Made by a program: the position numbers and the translations under genes. DNA of 64,000 nt from an uncultured Armatimonadota bacterium (GTDB lineage Bacteria > Armatimonadota > Fimbriimonadia > Fimbriimonadales > Fimbriimonadaceae): contig CAIYLG010000051.1 in the NCBI GenBank assembly GCA_903927025.1, forward strand, positions 62,001 through 126,000. The letters are read 5' to 3'. The notes beneath the pieces were generated by a model. That model did no database searches. It was not told the DNA's origin and was given only the letters and a program-made list of their open reading frames with translations. Below, one piece after another: positions 7,108 through 15,989 of the stretch (position 1 is the first letter of the stretch; each line of letters begins with the position of its first letter).

Positions 7108-9000
7108 CTACTTCGCCACGCCGAGCGCTTCCTCGAGAGCGGGCTTGCCTCCGACAACGGGGAGTTGGATGTGGGTGGCATCTAGGTCCACGGTGAGCTG
7201 GGTGCCTGGTTTTGGCCAGAGGGTGAAGTCGTGGTCACTGGAGAGGATCATCAGGGCGATGCGCTTTCCGGCGGGAATGATTTGATCCTTCGGCTGAAGG
7301 TCGAACGTTAGGCTCACGAATTCACCTGGCTTGAGGGGGACGCCTGGGGCTTTGCTGTGGTAATCGCCACCGTGGCGAAGGGAGCGATAGTTCTGGGGAT
7401 CTGCCCAGCCTCGAGTGATGAGGTTGGTTGTGCTGATCGGTCCCTTGGTCCAAGGGAGCTGCACGAGATAGACGGAAAGATTAGCGGCCGGTTTGCTTGA
7501 AGCCAGTCGAATCGTAATTCGAGCGGTGCCGGAAAGGTGAACTGGCGACGTCAGAGTCGGGCCAGCGTAGATCAGCCGATTCGGTGAATCTCCTGCGAGC
7601 GCAAGCGTCGGCGCGTCAAACGACACGTCATCAGTAAGGTCTTCCTTCCCCTGCTTGGAAGTTCGAGCGACAGAGAGTCCTCCCGCGGTTCTGCCACCGG
7701 TGGAGAGGAAGAGCTCCACGGGCTTGGTATCCGGATTTGGAAAGTCTGGGTAGGGCGTTGGAGGGCCAGCGCGCCTCGAGGCGCCAGGTGCGCTTTCTCG
7801 AACGATGTACGCCTTGGGACCGTTCTCGATTCCGTTTTGAACTCCGTAAAGGAACCGCGTGAACCACTTGTTCATTAGCTCCATGGGAGGGTCTCCGCCG
7901 TGTCCGCCCTGGTGGAAATATTGGATCAGCGGCACTCTCCCCTTGACCGCCTCGCTGATTCGAGTGCTGTGTTCTGGCACCACATTCCAGTCGTTGAAGC
8001 CGTGGCACATGAAGACGGCACACTTGATGTTTTTCGCGAACTGGAGTAGGTCTCGCTCTGCCCAAAAGTCGCTGTAGTCGCCCGTTTTACGGTCCTGATA
8101 CTTTGCAAACTCGCCGTCTCGGTACAGCTTGTTCGCATTGTCGCGCAGGGCTGGGTCGCCGCTGTGGATGAAATCGTACAGCGAGTCAACATCCTCGCCG
8201 AGATAGCCACCTGGGCTCCTAACAAGTCCGTTCGAGCGGTAGTAATGGTAGTAGGACGTGTTTGGCGACACGGGAATGATGCACTCAAGGCCCTTCACTC
8301 CCGTGGTTGCGGCCGCGATAGGGAGGGTGCCTTCATAGGAAGTGCCCGTCATTCCAATCTTCCCAGTACACCATTTCGCGTAGACCTGGGTGTCCCCGTC
8401 AACGCTGGTGTATCCCTTCGCTCGTCCGTTTAGCCAGTCAATGACCGCTTTCGGAGCGAATCGCTCTACGGGCCCGCCGACGGTTGGGCATCCGGTCGAA
8501 AGTCCAGTGCCAGGCGCTTCCGAATGCACTACTGCAAAGCCACGCGGCACCCAAGTCCCCACAAGCGAGTTCGAAATCCGAGTCTTGTTGGGCTGAAATT
8601 TGATATTGGGATGAAAGGTCCGAGGGATCGGGTCGGCGCCTAGTTCGAGGCGCACGTCCCAGTTGATCCCCGGCCCATCTCCGGTTCCCGCGAAGTAAGG
8701 CGAAGACTGATAAATCACAGGAACCCGTAAGCCCTCTGTGTCGGTCTGCTTGGGCCGGGTGACATCTACAAACACACGGTCGTGCTTTCCAACATGAGCC
8801 GAGTCAATTTCCGTCTCCACCCATAGGCTCTCCCGAACCCAGTCTGAAGAATTGGAGAAGGCGGTCACCACCTGCGCTTGCCCATCCACAAAGACCGGCT
8901 TCGCCGGCTCCCCCTTGGTTTGGGCGGATATGACGACGATAGCGGCGACGAAGGAAAGGCCGATTCCTAGACGAGGCCGCCAGAGCTTGGCAAGAGGCAT
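7108..9000 (-). CDS. Secreted CocE/NonD family hydrolase (X-Pro dipeptidyl-peptidase-like)
   Basis: This 630-residue alpha/beta hydrolase belongs to the CocE/NonD (S15) family, acting on acyl esters or peptides. The nucleophile motif is GTSYEG, the acid residue is expected in HGFNDWNVVP and the catalytic histidine in GGHGG. The C-terminal third is the jelly-roll domain usual for the family. An N-terminal signal peptide (MPLAKLWRPRLGIGLSFVAA) indicates export. I chose the ATG at 9000 because the longer frame to 9021 would begin inside the promoter -10 box. Its substrate is unknown; the neighbourhood suggests plant cell-wall esters. Confidence 0.9.
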   Translation of the reverse strand: MPLAKLWRPRLGIGLSFVAAIVVISAQTKGEPAKPVFVDGQAQVVTAFSNSSDWVRESLWVETEIDSAHVGKHDRVFVDVTRPKQTDTEGLRVPVIYQSSPYFAGTGDGPGINWDVRLELGADPIPRTFHPNIKFQPNKTRISNSLVGTWVPRGFAVVHSEAPGTGLSTGCPTVGGPVERFAPKAVIDWLNGRAKGYTSVDGDTQVYAKWCTGKIGMTGTSYEGTLPIAAATTGVKGLECIIPVSPNTSYYHYYRSNGLVRSPGGYLGEDVDSLYDFIHSGDPALRDNANKLYRDGEFAKYQDRKTGDYSDFWAERDLLQFAKNIKCAVFMCHGFNDWNVVPEHSTRISEAVKGRVPLIQYFHQGGHGGDPPMELMNKWFTRFLYGVQNGIENGPKAYIVRESAPGASRRAGPPTPYPDFPNPDTKPVELFLSTGGRTAGGLSVARTSKQGKEDLTDDVSFDAPTLALAGDSPNRLIYAGPTLTSPVHLSGTARITIRLASSKPAANLSVYLVQLPWTKGPISTTNLITRGWADPQNYRSLRHGGDYHSKAPGVPLKPGEFVSLTFDLQPKDQIIPAGKRIALMILSSDHDFTLWPKPGTQLTVDLDATHIQLPVVGGKPALEEALGVAK

Positions 9001-9009
9001 GAGGCACTT

Positions 9010-9015
9010 ATTATA
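9010..9015 (-). promoter_or_regulatory. -10 element TATAAT upstream of the CocE-type gene
   Basis: A perfect TATAAT ends nine bases before the ATG at 9000, leaving at most a 2-3 nt leader. No good -35 is visible at the expected distance. Confidence 0.55.
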
Positions 9016-9089
9016 GGGCAAGGCTCGCCAAGGATTCGACGCTAGGTCACTTTGTAGGTCAGCTTGGGCCCTGCGGGTTAACCAACCTC

Positions 9090-11456
9090 TTACAGTGACC
9101 TGCCAGATGCGCCGATTAGGCGAATGGAATTCACTGAATGCGCGGGAAGGGCGATCTCCACCACGTTTTGGTGTAGAGCGGTCTGCAACTTCTTCGTGGT
9201 CACCTTGCTGGGCAGCGACGGCGAGTTGGCGGCGGTAAGGTCACCCGAGACTGACTTCGCTGACACGGAACCAACTTGAAAGTGCTCCAAAATCACGCTG
9301 GTTGTTGTCGGGTGAGAATCTAGGTTCACCGCTGTGACCACCACCGAACGGCCATCGGTGCTGCGGGTGGCGATAACATCCAGCCCTGACGAAGCATCTG
9401 CGGCAACTCTAAGCGGCAGACGATCCTCTGAGAGGAGCTTCTGGGCGTAGTAGGGCGGCATCCCCCACACCATGTCAGGTGTGAAGAAGACTTGCCCTTG
9501 ATCCCAGCCGTTGTCGTTCTGCAGCCACGGCTGAAGGCAGTTGGCTGGACAATCGGCGATGACAAAGTCGCCATGTCGACGCACGGCGTTGAGAGTGGTC
9601 GCATGTCCAAGCGCTCTCTGTTGGTTGTGAAGCCCGCCGTTTTCTTCGAACAACACCACCTTGAGCTTGCTGTCTGGGTTCCAGGACTTAAACGAGTGTT
9701 CAATGTCCGTGATCTCCCGATCGACGCCGATTCCCGCGTTCGAATCATCGCTCCAAACATGAATGTCCCAAGCCGTCGCCTTACCGTCGACTGCGTTGAA
9801 CACATGCCTCATATCGGGCGAACCAGCGATCCACCAGGCCGCGCAGACAAGCTTGAGCGCAGGATTTCGCTGATGGATGGCAGTTTCTAAGATACGAAAT
9901 CGCTCTACGTAGTGAAGCAGGTCGGGGTGAGGAGAATCGCCGATCCCTTCCTCATTTCCGATCTCAATGTACTCCGGGTGGTACGGCGTCGGGTGTCCGT
10001 CCGCGGCTCGACGGGCGCCCCATCGGGTGCTGGTCGGGGCCGTCAGATAGTCGGCCAAGTCCGCGGCATCCTGTGGCGTCTCCTCGATATTGATCGCGAA
10101 AGCGGATCGAATATGAGCCGCTTCACAGAAGTTGAGGATGTCAAATATCCCGAACCCGTTGGTGGAATACGGATACCAGTTTCCTCGGTAGGGCGGCCGA
10201 TGATCTGGATTCCCGATCATGTTCTTCCAGCGATAGCCAGGAACATTGACCATCGTCCCTGCATATCGCATAAATGTGAGGTGCTCCGAGACGATTGCTC
10301 TGGCGATGTCGCCGCGTACAGCGAGCCCATGGAAGCGGTCACCGTCGAGTAGCGTCGCCTGGTCCACCCAAAGGGTTCCGGGTCGTTTCATCAGGACGAC
10401 AAATTTCGCGTTGGCATCGGTGGAAGTCGGACGAAGGTGAAACGGCATGACTCTCCATTCTCGAGAGACAGCCAGCGCTTGGCTCGCGTAAGACCGCTTG
10501 CCATCGGAGCTTTGAAGGGCGACCGTGGCGAATCCAATGTCGCCGCGAAGCGCAATTCGACCTTCCATCGTCTGGGCTTTTCGCACCGCAATGCCCCAGC
10601 GGTTAAGTCCGCGATTCGCAATCCCCACCGGTTCGGTGGCCCGTCGGTTCACGATCTTTTGGCACTGCGCACCATTGAAGGCAACCCGGTCAAGTGAGAA
10701 CTCAGGCGCTCCAATGGGGTCCCACATGCCACTGAGCCCTTCCGCCTTCAGCACCAGAGAAACCCTCTGCTGATTGATGCTGACGTCGCGATAGGCGCAA
10801 TCGGCCTGCCACGGACGCAGAGCGGCCGTTCCAGACAGAATCGGCTTGTCTCGATCCGTGAAATCGATCCGAGGTGTGGCTTCGCTGTCTAGGAAGACTC
10901 GGATTCGAGCCCCCTGCAGAACCACTCGAATGAGGTGAGATTCACCGGCGGCAATCGGTGCGGCGACCGTGGCCAGCGGTTTGTAGTCGTGTCGATGGCG
11001 GCTGAGCGTCAACGCCCCGACTTTTGCCTGAAAGGCAACTTCATATCCATCAAAGGTGTCAACGCCTGCAGTAGCGTTGTTCACACGCACGAGAAGCCCA
11101 GCGCTGCCTCCCTCACTTTGTTTCACCTGAACGCGTGCTTCGACGGTCCCGTCCGAAAATGGCTTTCGCTCGAGAAGCAGCATCGGCCCGTCTCCAACTG
11201 GGCACTGCACTGCGTCACCCGATGACGTCCATTCGCCGCTAATCGCCCGCCACCCAGCCGGGCCAACGATTTTGCTAGGCTCCTCAAAGCTCTCGCCGAA
11301 GATTCTCTGCCCATACAGCCCGCCATAAATCTCATGGTTGACGTCTTCAATGCACGACCCGTACAAGTCATCTGAGATCGAGTTGATCACCCTTGCAGGA
11401 TCCACACGAATCTCTGCGGTCGAGAATAGCCCGAAGAGCGCAGCCGCAATCAACAT
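9090..11456 (-). CDS. GH51-like alpha-L-arabinofuranosidase with inserted concanavalin-like domain
   Basis: A 788-residue secreted glycoside hydrolase. After a short signal peptide, the stretch ISDDLYGSCIEDVNHEIYGG is typical of the start of GH51-like arabinofuranosidases. Residues of roughly 70-230 form a LamG/concanavalin-like insert. The catalytic barrel follows, with acid/base Glu in EIGNEE and the likely nucleophile Glu in VLFEENGG. A C-terminal beta-sandwich ends the protein. It should release arabinose from arabinan or arabinogalactan side chains, matching the endo-galactanase and importer at 15-19 kb. It follows the CocE gene's promoter region by about 70 bp, so the two are probably separate transcripts. 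Confidence 0.85.
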   Translation of the reverse strand: MLIAAALFGLFSTAEIRVDPARVINSISDDLYGSCIEDVNHEIYGGLYGQRIFGESFEEPSKIVGPAGWRAISGEWTSSGDAVQCPVGDGPMLLLERKPFSDGTVEARVQVKQSEGGSAGLLVRVNNATAGVDTFDGYEVAFQAKVGALTLSRHRHDYKPLATVAAPIAAGESHLIRVVLQGARIRVFLDSEATPRIDFTDRDKPILSGTAALRPWQADCAYRDVSINQQRVSLVLKAEGLSGMWDPIGAPEFSLDRVAFNGAQCQKIVNRRATEPVGIANRGLNRWGIAVRKAQTMEGRIALRGDIGFATVALQSSDGKRSYASQALAVSREWRVMPFHLRPTSTDANAKFVVLMKRPGTLWVDQATLLDGDRFHGLAVRGDIARAIVSEHLTFMRYAGTMVNVPGYRWKNMIGNPDHRPPYRGNWYPYSTNGFGIFDILNFCEAAHIRSAFAINIEETPQDAADLADYLTAPTSTRWGARRAADGHPTPYHPEYIEIGNEEGIGDSPHPDLLHYVERFRILETAIHQRNPALKLVCAAWWIAGSPDMRHVFNAVDGKATAWDIHVWSDDSNAGIGVDREITDIEHSFKSWNPDSKLKVVLFEENGGLHNQQRALGHATTLNAVRRHGDFVIADCPANCLQPWLQNDNGWDQGQVFFTPDMVWGMPPYYAQKLLSEDRLPLRVAADASSGLDVIATRSTDGRSVVVTAVNLDSHPTTTSVILEHFQVGSVSAKSVSGDLTAANSPSLPSKVTTKKLQTALHQNVVEIALPAHSVNSIRLIGASGRSL

Positions 11457-11677
11457 CTAATCGCAAGCCTCACTGAGGAATCGCGGCAGGAGTCGGTGGG
11501 ATAGCGAAACTGAAGAGTGACAGGTCATGGAGTTCAACCACCCTCACTATGATCCGGTTGGTCGGTTGCACACAATGAGAATCCATTTCACAGTGCTGAG
11601 AATTATTGTCAGTCTTGGGTGGCATCCAATTCATGGATGACTTTGCAGTTTGTTGCCACTTAGCCCGCTTTTAGAAA

Positions 11678-11763
11678 GGGGTTTCAACCCCGTGGCTGTA
11701 AGTTCCCGTAGGTTCATCCACGCCATGGACTTTCGTACACGGCGTGGCGAAGGGCTGATGCCC
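11678..11763. repeat. Short palindromes in a 410-bp intergenic region
   Basis: The gap 11457-11865 contains no convincing gene. It holds GGGGTT/AACCCC with loop TC (11678-11691), CCACGCC/GGCGTGG spaced by 16 bases (11718-11747) and AGGGC/GCCCT with loop TGAT around 11751. They resemble the short-loop palindromes found after other genes in this window. Confidence 0.55.
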
Positions 11764-11852
11764 TGGCCAGACCTCATCATAGGCGGTAGCCGTAACCTCC
11801 CTCCTGCCGAACCGCCAACACTTCGCCACTCGCACTTTTAACAGACTCGGTG

Positions 11853-11858
11853 CATAAT
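11853..11858 (+). promoter_or_regulatory. -10 element for the DUF4240 gene, leaderless arrangement
   Basis: CATAAT ends seven bases before the ATG at 11866, so the transcript should begin at the start codon or within a base of it. There is no recognisable -35 and no ribosome binding site. Confidence 0.5.
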
Positions 11859-11865
11859 TTTTGCC

Positions 11866-12450
11866 ATGGCGGAATTTTGGAGCATCATCGATCAAGCGCG
11901 GCAACCGGGCGGTCCGACCACACCCTCTGCGTCGCCCGAAGCCCTTAAGAAGGTGCTCGCTGACTTGCCCTCCGAGCAAATTCAGGAGTTCATGAGGGAG
12001 TTCTGGCGAAAGCTGATTGAACTGAACAAGTGGGATCTGTGGGGCGCAGGCTACGTCATTTCCGGGGGAATGGGAGACGACAGCTTCCACTATTTCCGGA
12101 GCTGGATTATCGGGAAAGGTCGCGACTGCTTTGAAGTCGCCCTAAAGGATCCTTCCGGCCTGATCCCTTTTTTGGACACTGTGGAGGTTGATAACGAACT
12201 TCTCGAATACGTTGGCCTTGAGGTGCTAGAGGGCAGGGGCATCACCGATGATCCTGGAGAGGGCAAAGTTGGCAACCCTGACGATGAACCCTCGGGAGAA
12301 CCCTTCGATGAAGATGAGGTCGATGACCAATATCCAAAGCTGGCTTCATTCAGCGCTAAGTTCCACGTCGATCCAAATCCAGCCGAACCGCCTCCCTCAT
12401 TCGGATTCTTCCAGTCGCTCTTGAACCGCTTGCGTTCACCTAAGCGCTAG
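11866..12450 (+). CDS. DUF4240 domain protein
   Basis: A 194-residue cytoplasmic protein. The N-terminal two thirds match the DUF4240 family: an opening FWSIIDQAR, the core WDLWGAGYVISGG, then DDSFHYFRSWIIGKGR and FEVALKDP. The family's function is unknown and members are scattered through bacteria. The last 60 residues are acidic, Pro-rich and probably disordered. It has its own promoter and sits upstream of, but is not part of, the BlaI/BlaR1-like operon. Confidence 0.85.
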   Translation: MAEFWSIIDQARQPGGPTTPSASPEALKKVLADLPSEQIQEFMREFWRKLIELNKWDLWGAGYVISGGMGDDSFHYFRSWIIGKGRDCFEVALKDPSGLIPFLDTVEVDNELLEYVGLEVLEGRGITDDPGEGKVGNPDDEPSGEPFDEDEVDDQYPKLASFSAKFHVDPNPAEPPPSFGFFQSLLNRLRSPKR

Positions 12451-12477
12451 TGTTTCCATCTCCATACAAAAAACACC

Positions 12478-12533
12478 TTGTTATCCGCGAACTTCTGTTG
12501 TACGATAGATCATCTATAAGAGTAAATCTATCG
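12478..12533 (+). promoter_or_regulatory. Promoter and BlaI-type operator of the blaI/blaR1-like operon
   Basis: The -35 TTGTTA (12478-12483) and -10 TACGAT (12501-12506) are separated by 17 bases. Overlapping the -10 and start site is the perfect palindrome ATAGAT-C-ATCTAT (12505-12517). A further ATCTAT at 12526-12531 lies within CGATAGAT...ATCTATCG, an 8-bp inverted repeat spanning 12503-12533. A repressor bound here would block the promoter, the usual autoregulatory arrangement for BlaI/MecI proteins. Confidence 0.8.
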
Positions 12534-12543
12534 GAATAAACAG

Positions 12544-12918
12544 ATGAGAATTGGAAGCGTACAACTGAAAATCATGCGCGTCCTCTGGAAAGAGGGGGAC
12601 GCCACCGCTCGTCGGATTGGGGAAGTGATCTCGGAGACGGAGCCGATGGCCCACAGTACGGTGCAGACCCTGTTGCGCCAGCTGGAGTCGAAAGGTGCCG
12701 TCGTCCACGAGAAGCGGGACCGGACCTTTGTGTTCCGCGCAAACGTCCGCGAAGATGAAGTTGGCCGCTCTGCCGCTCAGGATCTGCTCGACCGAGTGTT
12801 CCGAGGTTCGGTTTCTGGGCTGGTTGCCCACCTGCTGGACAGCGAGGAAGTTTCCCAGACCGAGCTCGACGAGATTCGAGCCCTGATTGAGAAGAAGGAA
12901 AGGAGTGAGCCGAAATGA
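12544..12918 (+). CDS. BlaI/MecI/CopY family transcriptional repressor
   Basis: A 124-residue winged-helix repressor. The DNA-binding part (residues 5-75) contains MRVLWKEGDATARRIGE and HSTVQTLLRQLESKG, typical of BlaI/MecI. The C-terminal helices mediate dimerisation and include the region normally cut by the partner protease. Length is normal for the family. The gene overlaps the M56 peptidase gene by four bases (ATGA). It probably represses its own operon through the palindrome just upstream until the membrane sensor signals. Confidence 0.95.
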   Translation: MRIGSVQLKIMRVLWKEGDATARRIGEVISETEPMAHSTVQTLLRQLESKGAVVHEKRDRTFVFRANVREDEVGRSAAQDLLDRVFRGSVSGLVAHLLDSEEVSQTELDEIRALIEKKERSEPK

Positions 12919-15101
12919 GTCTCCAGGCACTGTTCGTTCTATTCGTCCAGACATCGGTCCTCCTCGGCGTAGCCCTCGTCGCCTGCGCATTCCTGCGTCG
13001 CTCGCCTGCGATTCGAATGCTTGTCTGCAAAACCGCGCTGGTCGCCACTGTCGCGATGGCGTTGGCCAGCCCTTGGCTCCGAGAGCGTCAGCGTCCGGTG
13101 GTGCCCCTCGATACCGTTCCGCTGTTCCTCCAGACCACGGTGATTGAGCCGCCTTCCATCCCCAAGGAAGAGCATCCCAATGCAGATGACTTCTCGCCGG
13201 ATGCGCACCACGAATCCCACGATATCGACCCTCTTGCGATCGGGACCGCGGTTTATCAATACGGGGTGCTGCTGATGCTGTTAGGGCTAGGGATTGGCTA
13301 TGCGAAGCTGTTCCTCCTCCGCGCCACAACCCAAGCCGTGACGGATCAGCCAATCCTTGAGGCTGTCCAAGCTGTCAGCAAGGAGTTCCAGGTTCAGGTG
13401 CCCGCCGTCCGAGCCGGGACCAAGGTTTCGACGGTTTTCGTAGCCGGAATATTGCGGCCAACCCTGTTTCTGCCGGACTCATGGGCATCTTCCCAGGATG
13501 AGGCCACAATTCTTTCGGTGGTACGTCACGAGGTGGCGCACATCGCTGCCAAAGACCTCCAATGGAGCTTGGCGTATCGCGTCATTCACATTCTTCTCTG
13601 GCCACAGGTGTTGCTCCTTGCGCTCAAGAAGCCATTTTGCACCGCTTCGGAAGAGCTCTGCGATATGCGTGTACTTGAGTCGGGAAGTGAGCCCAAGGCC
13701 TACGCCTCTGCACTATTGAACTTAAGGGACCAGCTTAAGGCAAACCGCCGCCGCGTGCCCATCGGCATTGGCGCGGTAACGATTCGAAGCAACTTTGGCC
13801 TGCGAATCCAGCAGATTCTCAGCTATCAGCCGGGAAGAGGCGCTCGTCTGTCACGAAAAGTTGTCGTGTTCGGTGCCTTAGGCACGTGCCTATGCGCTGG
13901 CGTGGTGGCAAATGTCTTTGCCGCTTCCAAAGCTGGGACAGTTGGACGGCTGGCCAGCGTTCAAAACATCGCTGAACTTCGCGGAACGACGGAAGTCACC
14001 ATTTCGACGCCGAACGGTTCTGCATTCCTTGGAAAGGCGTGGGTTGTCTTTAGTGATCAAAGGGGAGTGGACTCTGCGGAACCGATTGCCGTGAACCACG
14101 GCAGGGTAAAGGTCGAACTCGAAAAATATCAAGGTGCTTTTCGGATCAGCCTTGTTGCGATGATGCCGGGCTATGGCATTACATTCAAACGGATCATCCC
14201 CACCGATAAGCCGGTGAAAACGATGACGATGCTCAGGACGACCACGATGGTGGGACAAGCGATCGGCCCAGATAAACAGCCAGTCGCCAATGCCCCAGTT
14301 GTGCTGAAAATGCTTACCCTCGACTCGAAGGAACCTGAAAACCACGAATTCCTATTGCCTCCTCCGCTTATCGCCACCGTGCTTGCCACCAGGACGGATG
14401 CTAAAGGAAGATTCACAATGCCATCACTTCCTCAGGGATGCAGCGCCCGAGTTGACGTGGTTGACTCGAAGTACGCGGCCGCGGATCTGTGGGAAACCCG
14501 AAAGAAGCTTGGAACGGACCCGATCACGAATATCGGCGTGATCAAGCTGACTCGAGCTGCCGAGATTCGAGGAATCGTTCGCCTTAACGGAAAGCCTGCA
14601 CCTGGTATCCGTTTGGGTGCGCAAGAGAACAATAGCGGCGGATCGACTCGAGGCTACTGGGCAACCGCAATAACCGATGCTAACGGCAGGTACGTCCTGG
14701 GCCGACTCAATGAAAGTGTCTACAACGTGGCTCTCGACTTGGACAGCAAGATAGAGACCGCCTACACGGCCAAGGCCCATGAGCACGTGCAGGCTCTCGC
14801 TGGCAGATGTCTCATGGGAATGGACTTTGACCTGATTTCAGGTGGGGTCGTCGAAGGCACAGTTACGGGACCCGACGGGAAGCCCGTTGCCAACGCTCAG
14901 GTGGGAATCTATGGCCCCGCCCATCCGCAATCGAGTGCCTGGGTGCAAACCATGTTCACCGGGGCGGACGGCAAATATCGGTTCCACGTACCTCCCGGCA
15001 GGCAGTATGTGTACTTGATGAGCCAGGCAGAATCCAATCACGGTGAAGACATCACCGTGGCCAATGGAGCCACAACCGCCGTCAACTTCCAAATGAAGTA
15101 G
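12915..15101 (+). CDS. BlaR1-like M56 peptidase with carboxypeptidase-regulatory-like sensor region
   Basis: A 728-residue membrane zinc protease predicted to sense an envelope signal and inactivate the neighbouring repressor. Membrane helices appear near residues 4-27, 33-53, 112-135 and 313-335. The M56 zinc motif HEVAH is at 205-209 in the cytoplasmic loop. In place of the penicillin-binding domain of true BlaR1, the outer C-terminal half (about 336-728) consists of three or so beta-sandwich repeats of the carboxypeptidase-regulatory type (examples GQAIGPDKQPVANAPVV, IRGIVRLNGKPAPG, VEGTVTGPDGKPVANA). It may recognise a wall sugar or protein instead of a beta-lactam. Its stop codon lies within a palindrome shared with the convergent permease gene. 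Confidence 0.9.
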   Translation: MSLQALFVLFVQTSVLLGVALVACAFLRRSPAIRMLVCKTALVATVAMALASPWLRERQRPVVPLDTVPLFLQTTVIEPPSIPKEEHPNADDFSPDAHHESHDIDPLAIGTAVYQYGVLLMLLGLGIGYAKLFLLRATTQAVTDQPILEAVQAVSKEFQVQVPAVRAGTKVSTVFVAGILRPTLFLPDSWASSQDEATILSVVRHEVAHIAAKDLQWSLAYRVIHILLWPQVLLLALKKPFCTASEELCDMRVLESGSEPKAYASALLNLRDQLKANRRRVPIGIGAVTIRSNFGLRIQQILSYQPGRGARLSRKVVVFGALGTCLCAGVVANVFAASKAGTVGRLASVQNIAELRGTTEVTISTPNGSAFLGKAWVVFSDQRGVDSAEPIAVNHGRVKVELEKYQGAFRISLVAMMPGYGITFKRIIPTDKPVKTMTMLRTTTMVGQAIGPDKQPVANAPVVLKMLTLDSKEPENHEFLLPPPLIATVLATRTDAKGRFTMPSLPQGCSARVDVVDSKYAAADLWETRKKLGTDPITNIGVIKLTRAAEIRGIVRLNGKPAPGIRLGAQENNSGGSTRGYWATAITDANGRYVLGRLNESVYNVALDLDSKIETAYTAKAHEHVQALAGRCLMGMDFDLISGGVVEGTVTGPDGKPVANAQVGIYGPAHPQSSAWVQTMFTGADGKYRFHVPPGRQYVYLMSQAESNHGEDITVANGATTAVNFQMK

Positions 15102-15120
15102 GAGCTAAGCTCCTACTTCA
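15094..15120. repeat. Perfect palindrome containing both stop codons of convergent genes
   Basis: TGAAGTAGGAGC/GCTCCTACTTCA with loop TAA forms a 12-bp perfect stem. The TAG of the M56 gene (15099-15101) is in one arm and the TAG of the permease gene (15113-15115 on the minus strand) in the other. Both genes therefore end with the same AAG TAG. It probably acts as a bidirectional transcription end. Confidence 0.75.
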
Positions 15121-15985
15121 GACCGCTGGTTGCAATGCCCTGAATGAATACTTTTTGGGCTAGGAAGAACACGATCACCACCGGCAAGATCACGAGACAG
15201 GAGGCCGCCATCAGTAGATTGAACGGTGTGCCTCCGTGCTGGCTCTGATACGCCTGGAGTCCTAAGGAGAGCGTGAACGTGTTTTGGTCCACCAGGTAGA
15301 TCATCGGGCCGAGGAAGTCGTTCCAAGAGCCCATGAACGTGAACAGCGCCACCACCATCAGTGCCGGGCGGGATAGGGGAACGATGACGTCAGTGAAGAT
15401 CCGCAGCTCGCTGCATCCGTCAATCTTGGCCGCCTCGCTCAGCTCCATCGGAATCGTTCGGTAGAACTGGCGAAGCAGGAAGATCGAGAAGGCGCTCGCA
15501 AAAAACGCTGGCACCCAGAGCGGCTTAAACGTGCCAATCCAGCCGAGGTATTTAAAAAGCGCAAAGGTCGGCACCATCACCACGGGGAAAGGCACCATCA
15601 TCGTGGCAAGCGTGATCCCAAAGAACAGGTCTCGCCCAGGCCACTTCAGCCTGGCAAATGAGTACGCCACGATCGAGTTGGAGAGCACCGCGCCACCTAC
15701 TGACAGAACCGTGATGATGATGGTGTTCCGGGCATAAACCAGGAACGGAATGTAGCCAAGCTCCTTGCTGCCGTACTTCACCGCGTCCGGGTAGTTGCTC
15801 CAAAGCACATGCGAAGGTATCCAGCGGGGCGGATTGCTCAGCGTCTCGGTGATCGGCTTCAGCGAGGTGGAGATCATCCAGGCAAGGGGGACCACAAACA
15901 GCACGGAAAGCGTGACCAGGGCGATGTGCGTGATCATCGTCTGCATCTGACGATTGCGCTTATGAGATTGAGAGACAGGCTTCAT
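15113..15985 (-). CDS. Carbohydrate ABC transporter permease, MalG-type
   Basis: A 290-residue inner-membrane permease of the carbohydrate uptake transporter-1 family. The conserved EAA loop reads EAAKIDGCSELRIFTDVIVPLSRPAL, six membrane helices are evident, and the C-terminus IQGIATSGLK is typical of MalG/LacG/GanQ proteins. I chose the ATG at 15985, four bases after the first permease's stop; the longer frame to 16036 overlaps that gene by 47 bases. It is the last gene of the galactanase-importer operon and probably pairs with the next permease to import galacto-oligosaccharides. Confidence 0.93.
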   Translation of the reverse strand: MKPVSQSHKRNRQMQTMITHIALVTLSVLFVVPLAWMISTSLKPITETLSNPPRWIPSHVLWSNYPDAVKYGSKELGYIPFLVYARNTIIITVLSVGGAVLSNSIVAYSFARLKWPGRDLFFGITLATMMVPFPVVMVPTFALFKYLGWIGTFKPLWVPAFFASAFSIFLLRQFYRTIPMELSEAAKIDGCSELRIFTDVIVPLSRPALMVVALFTFMGSWNDFLGPMIYLVDQNTFTLSLGLQAYQSQHGGTPFNLLMAASCLVILPVVIVFFLAQKVFIQGIATSGLK

Positions 15986-15989
15986 CGTC

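Noticed and set aside
11671-12090. 139-codon minus-strand frame
   Set aside because: It overlaps the DUF4240 gene and an intergenic palindrome region and shows no protein-like pattern.
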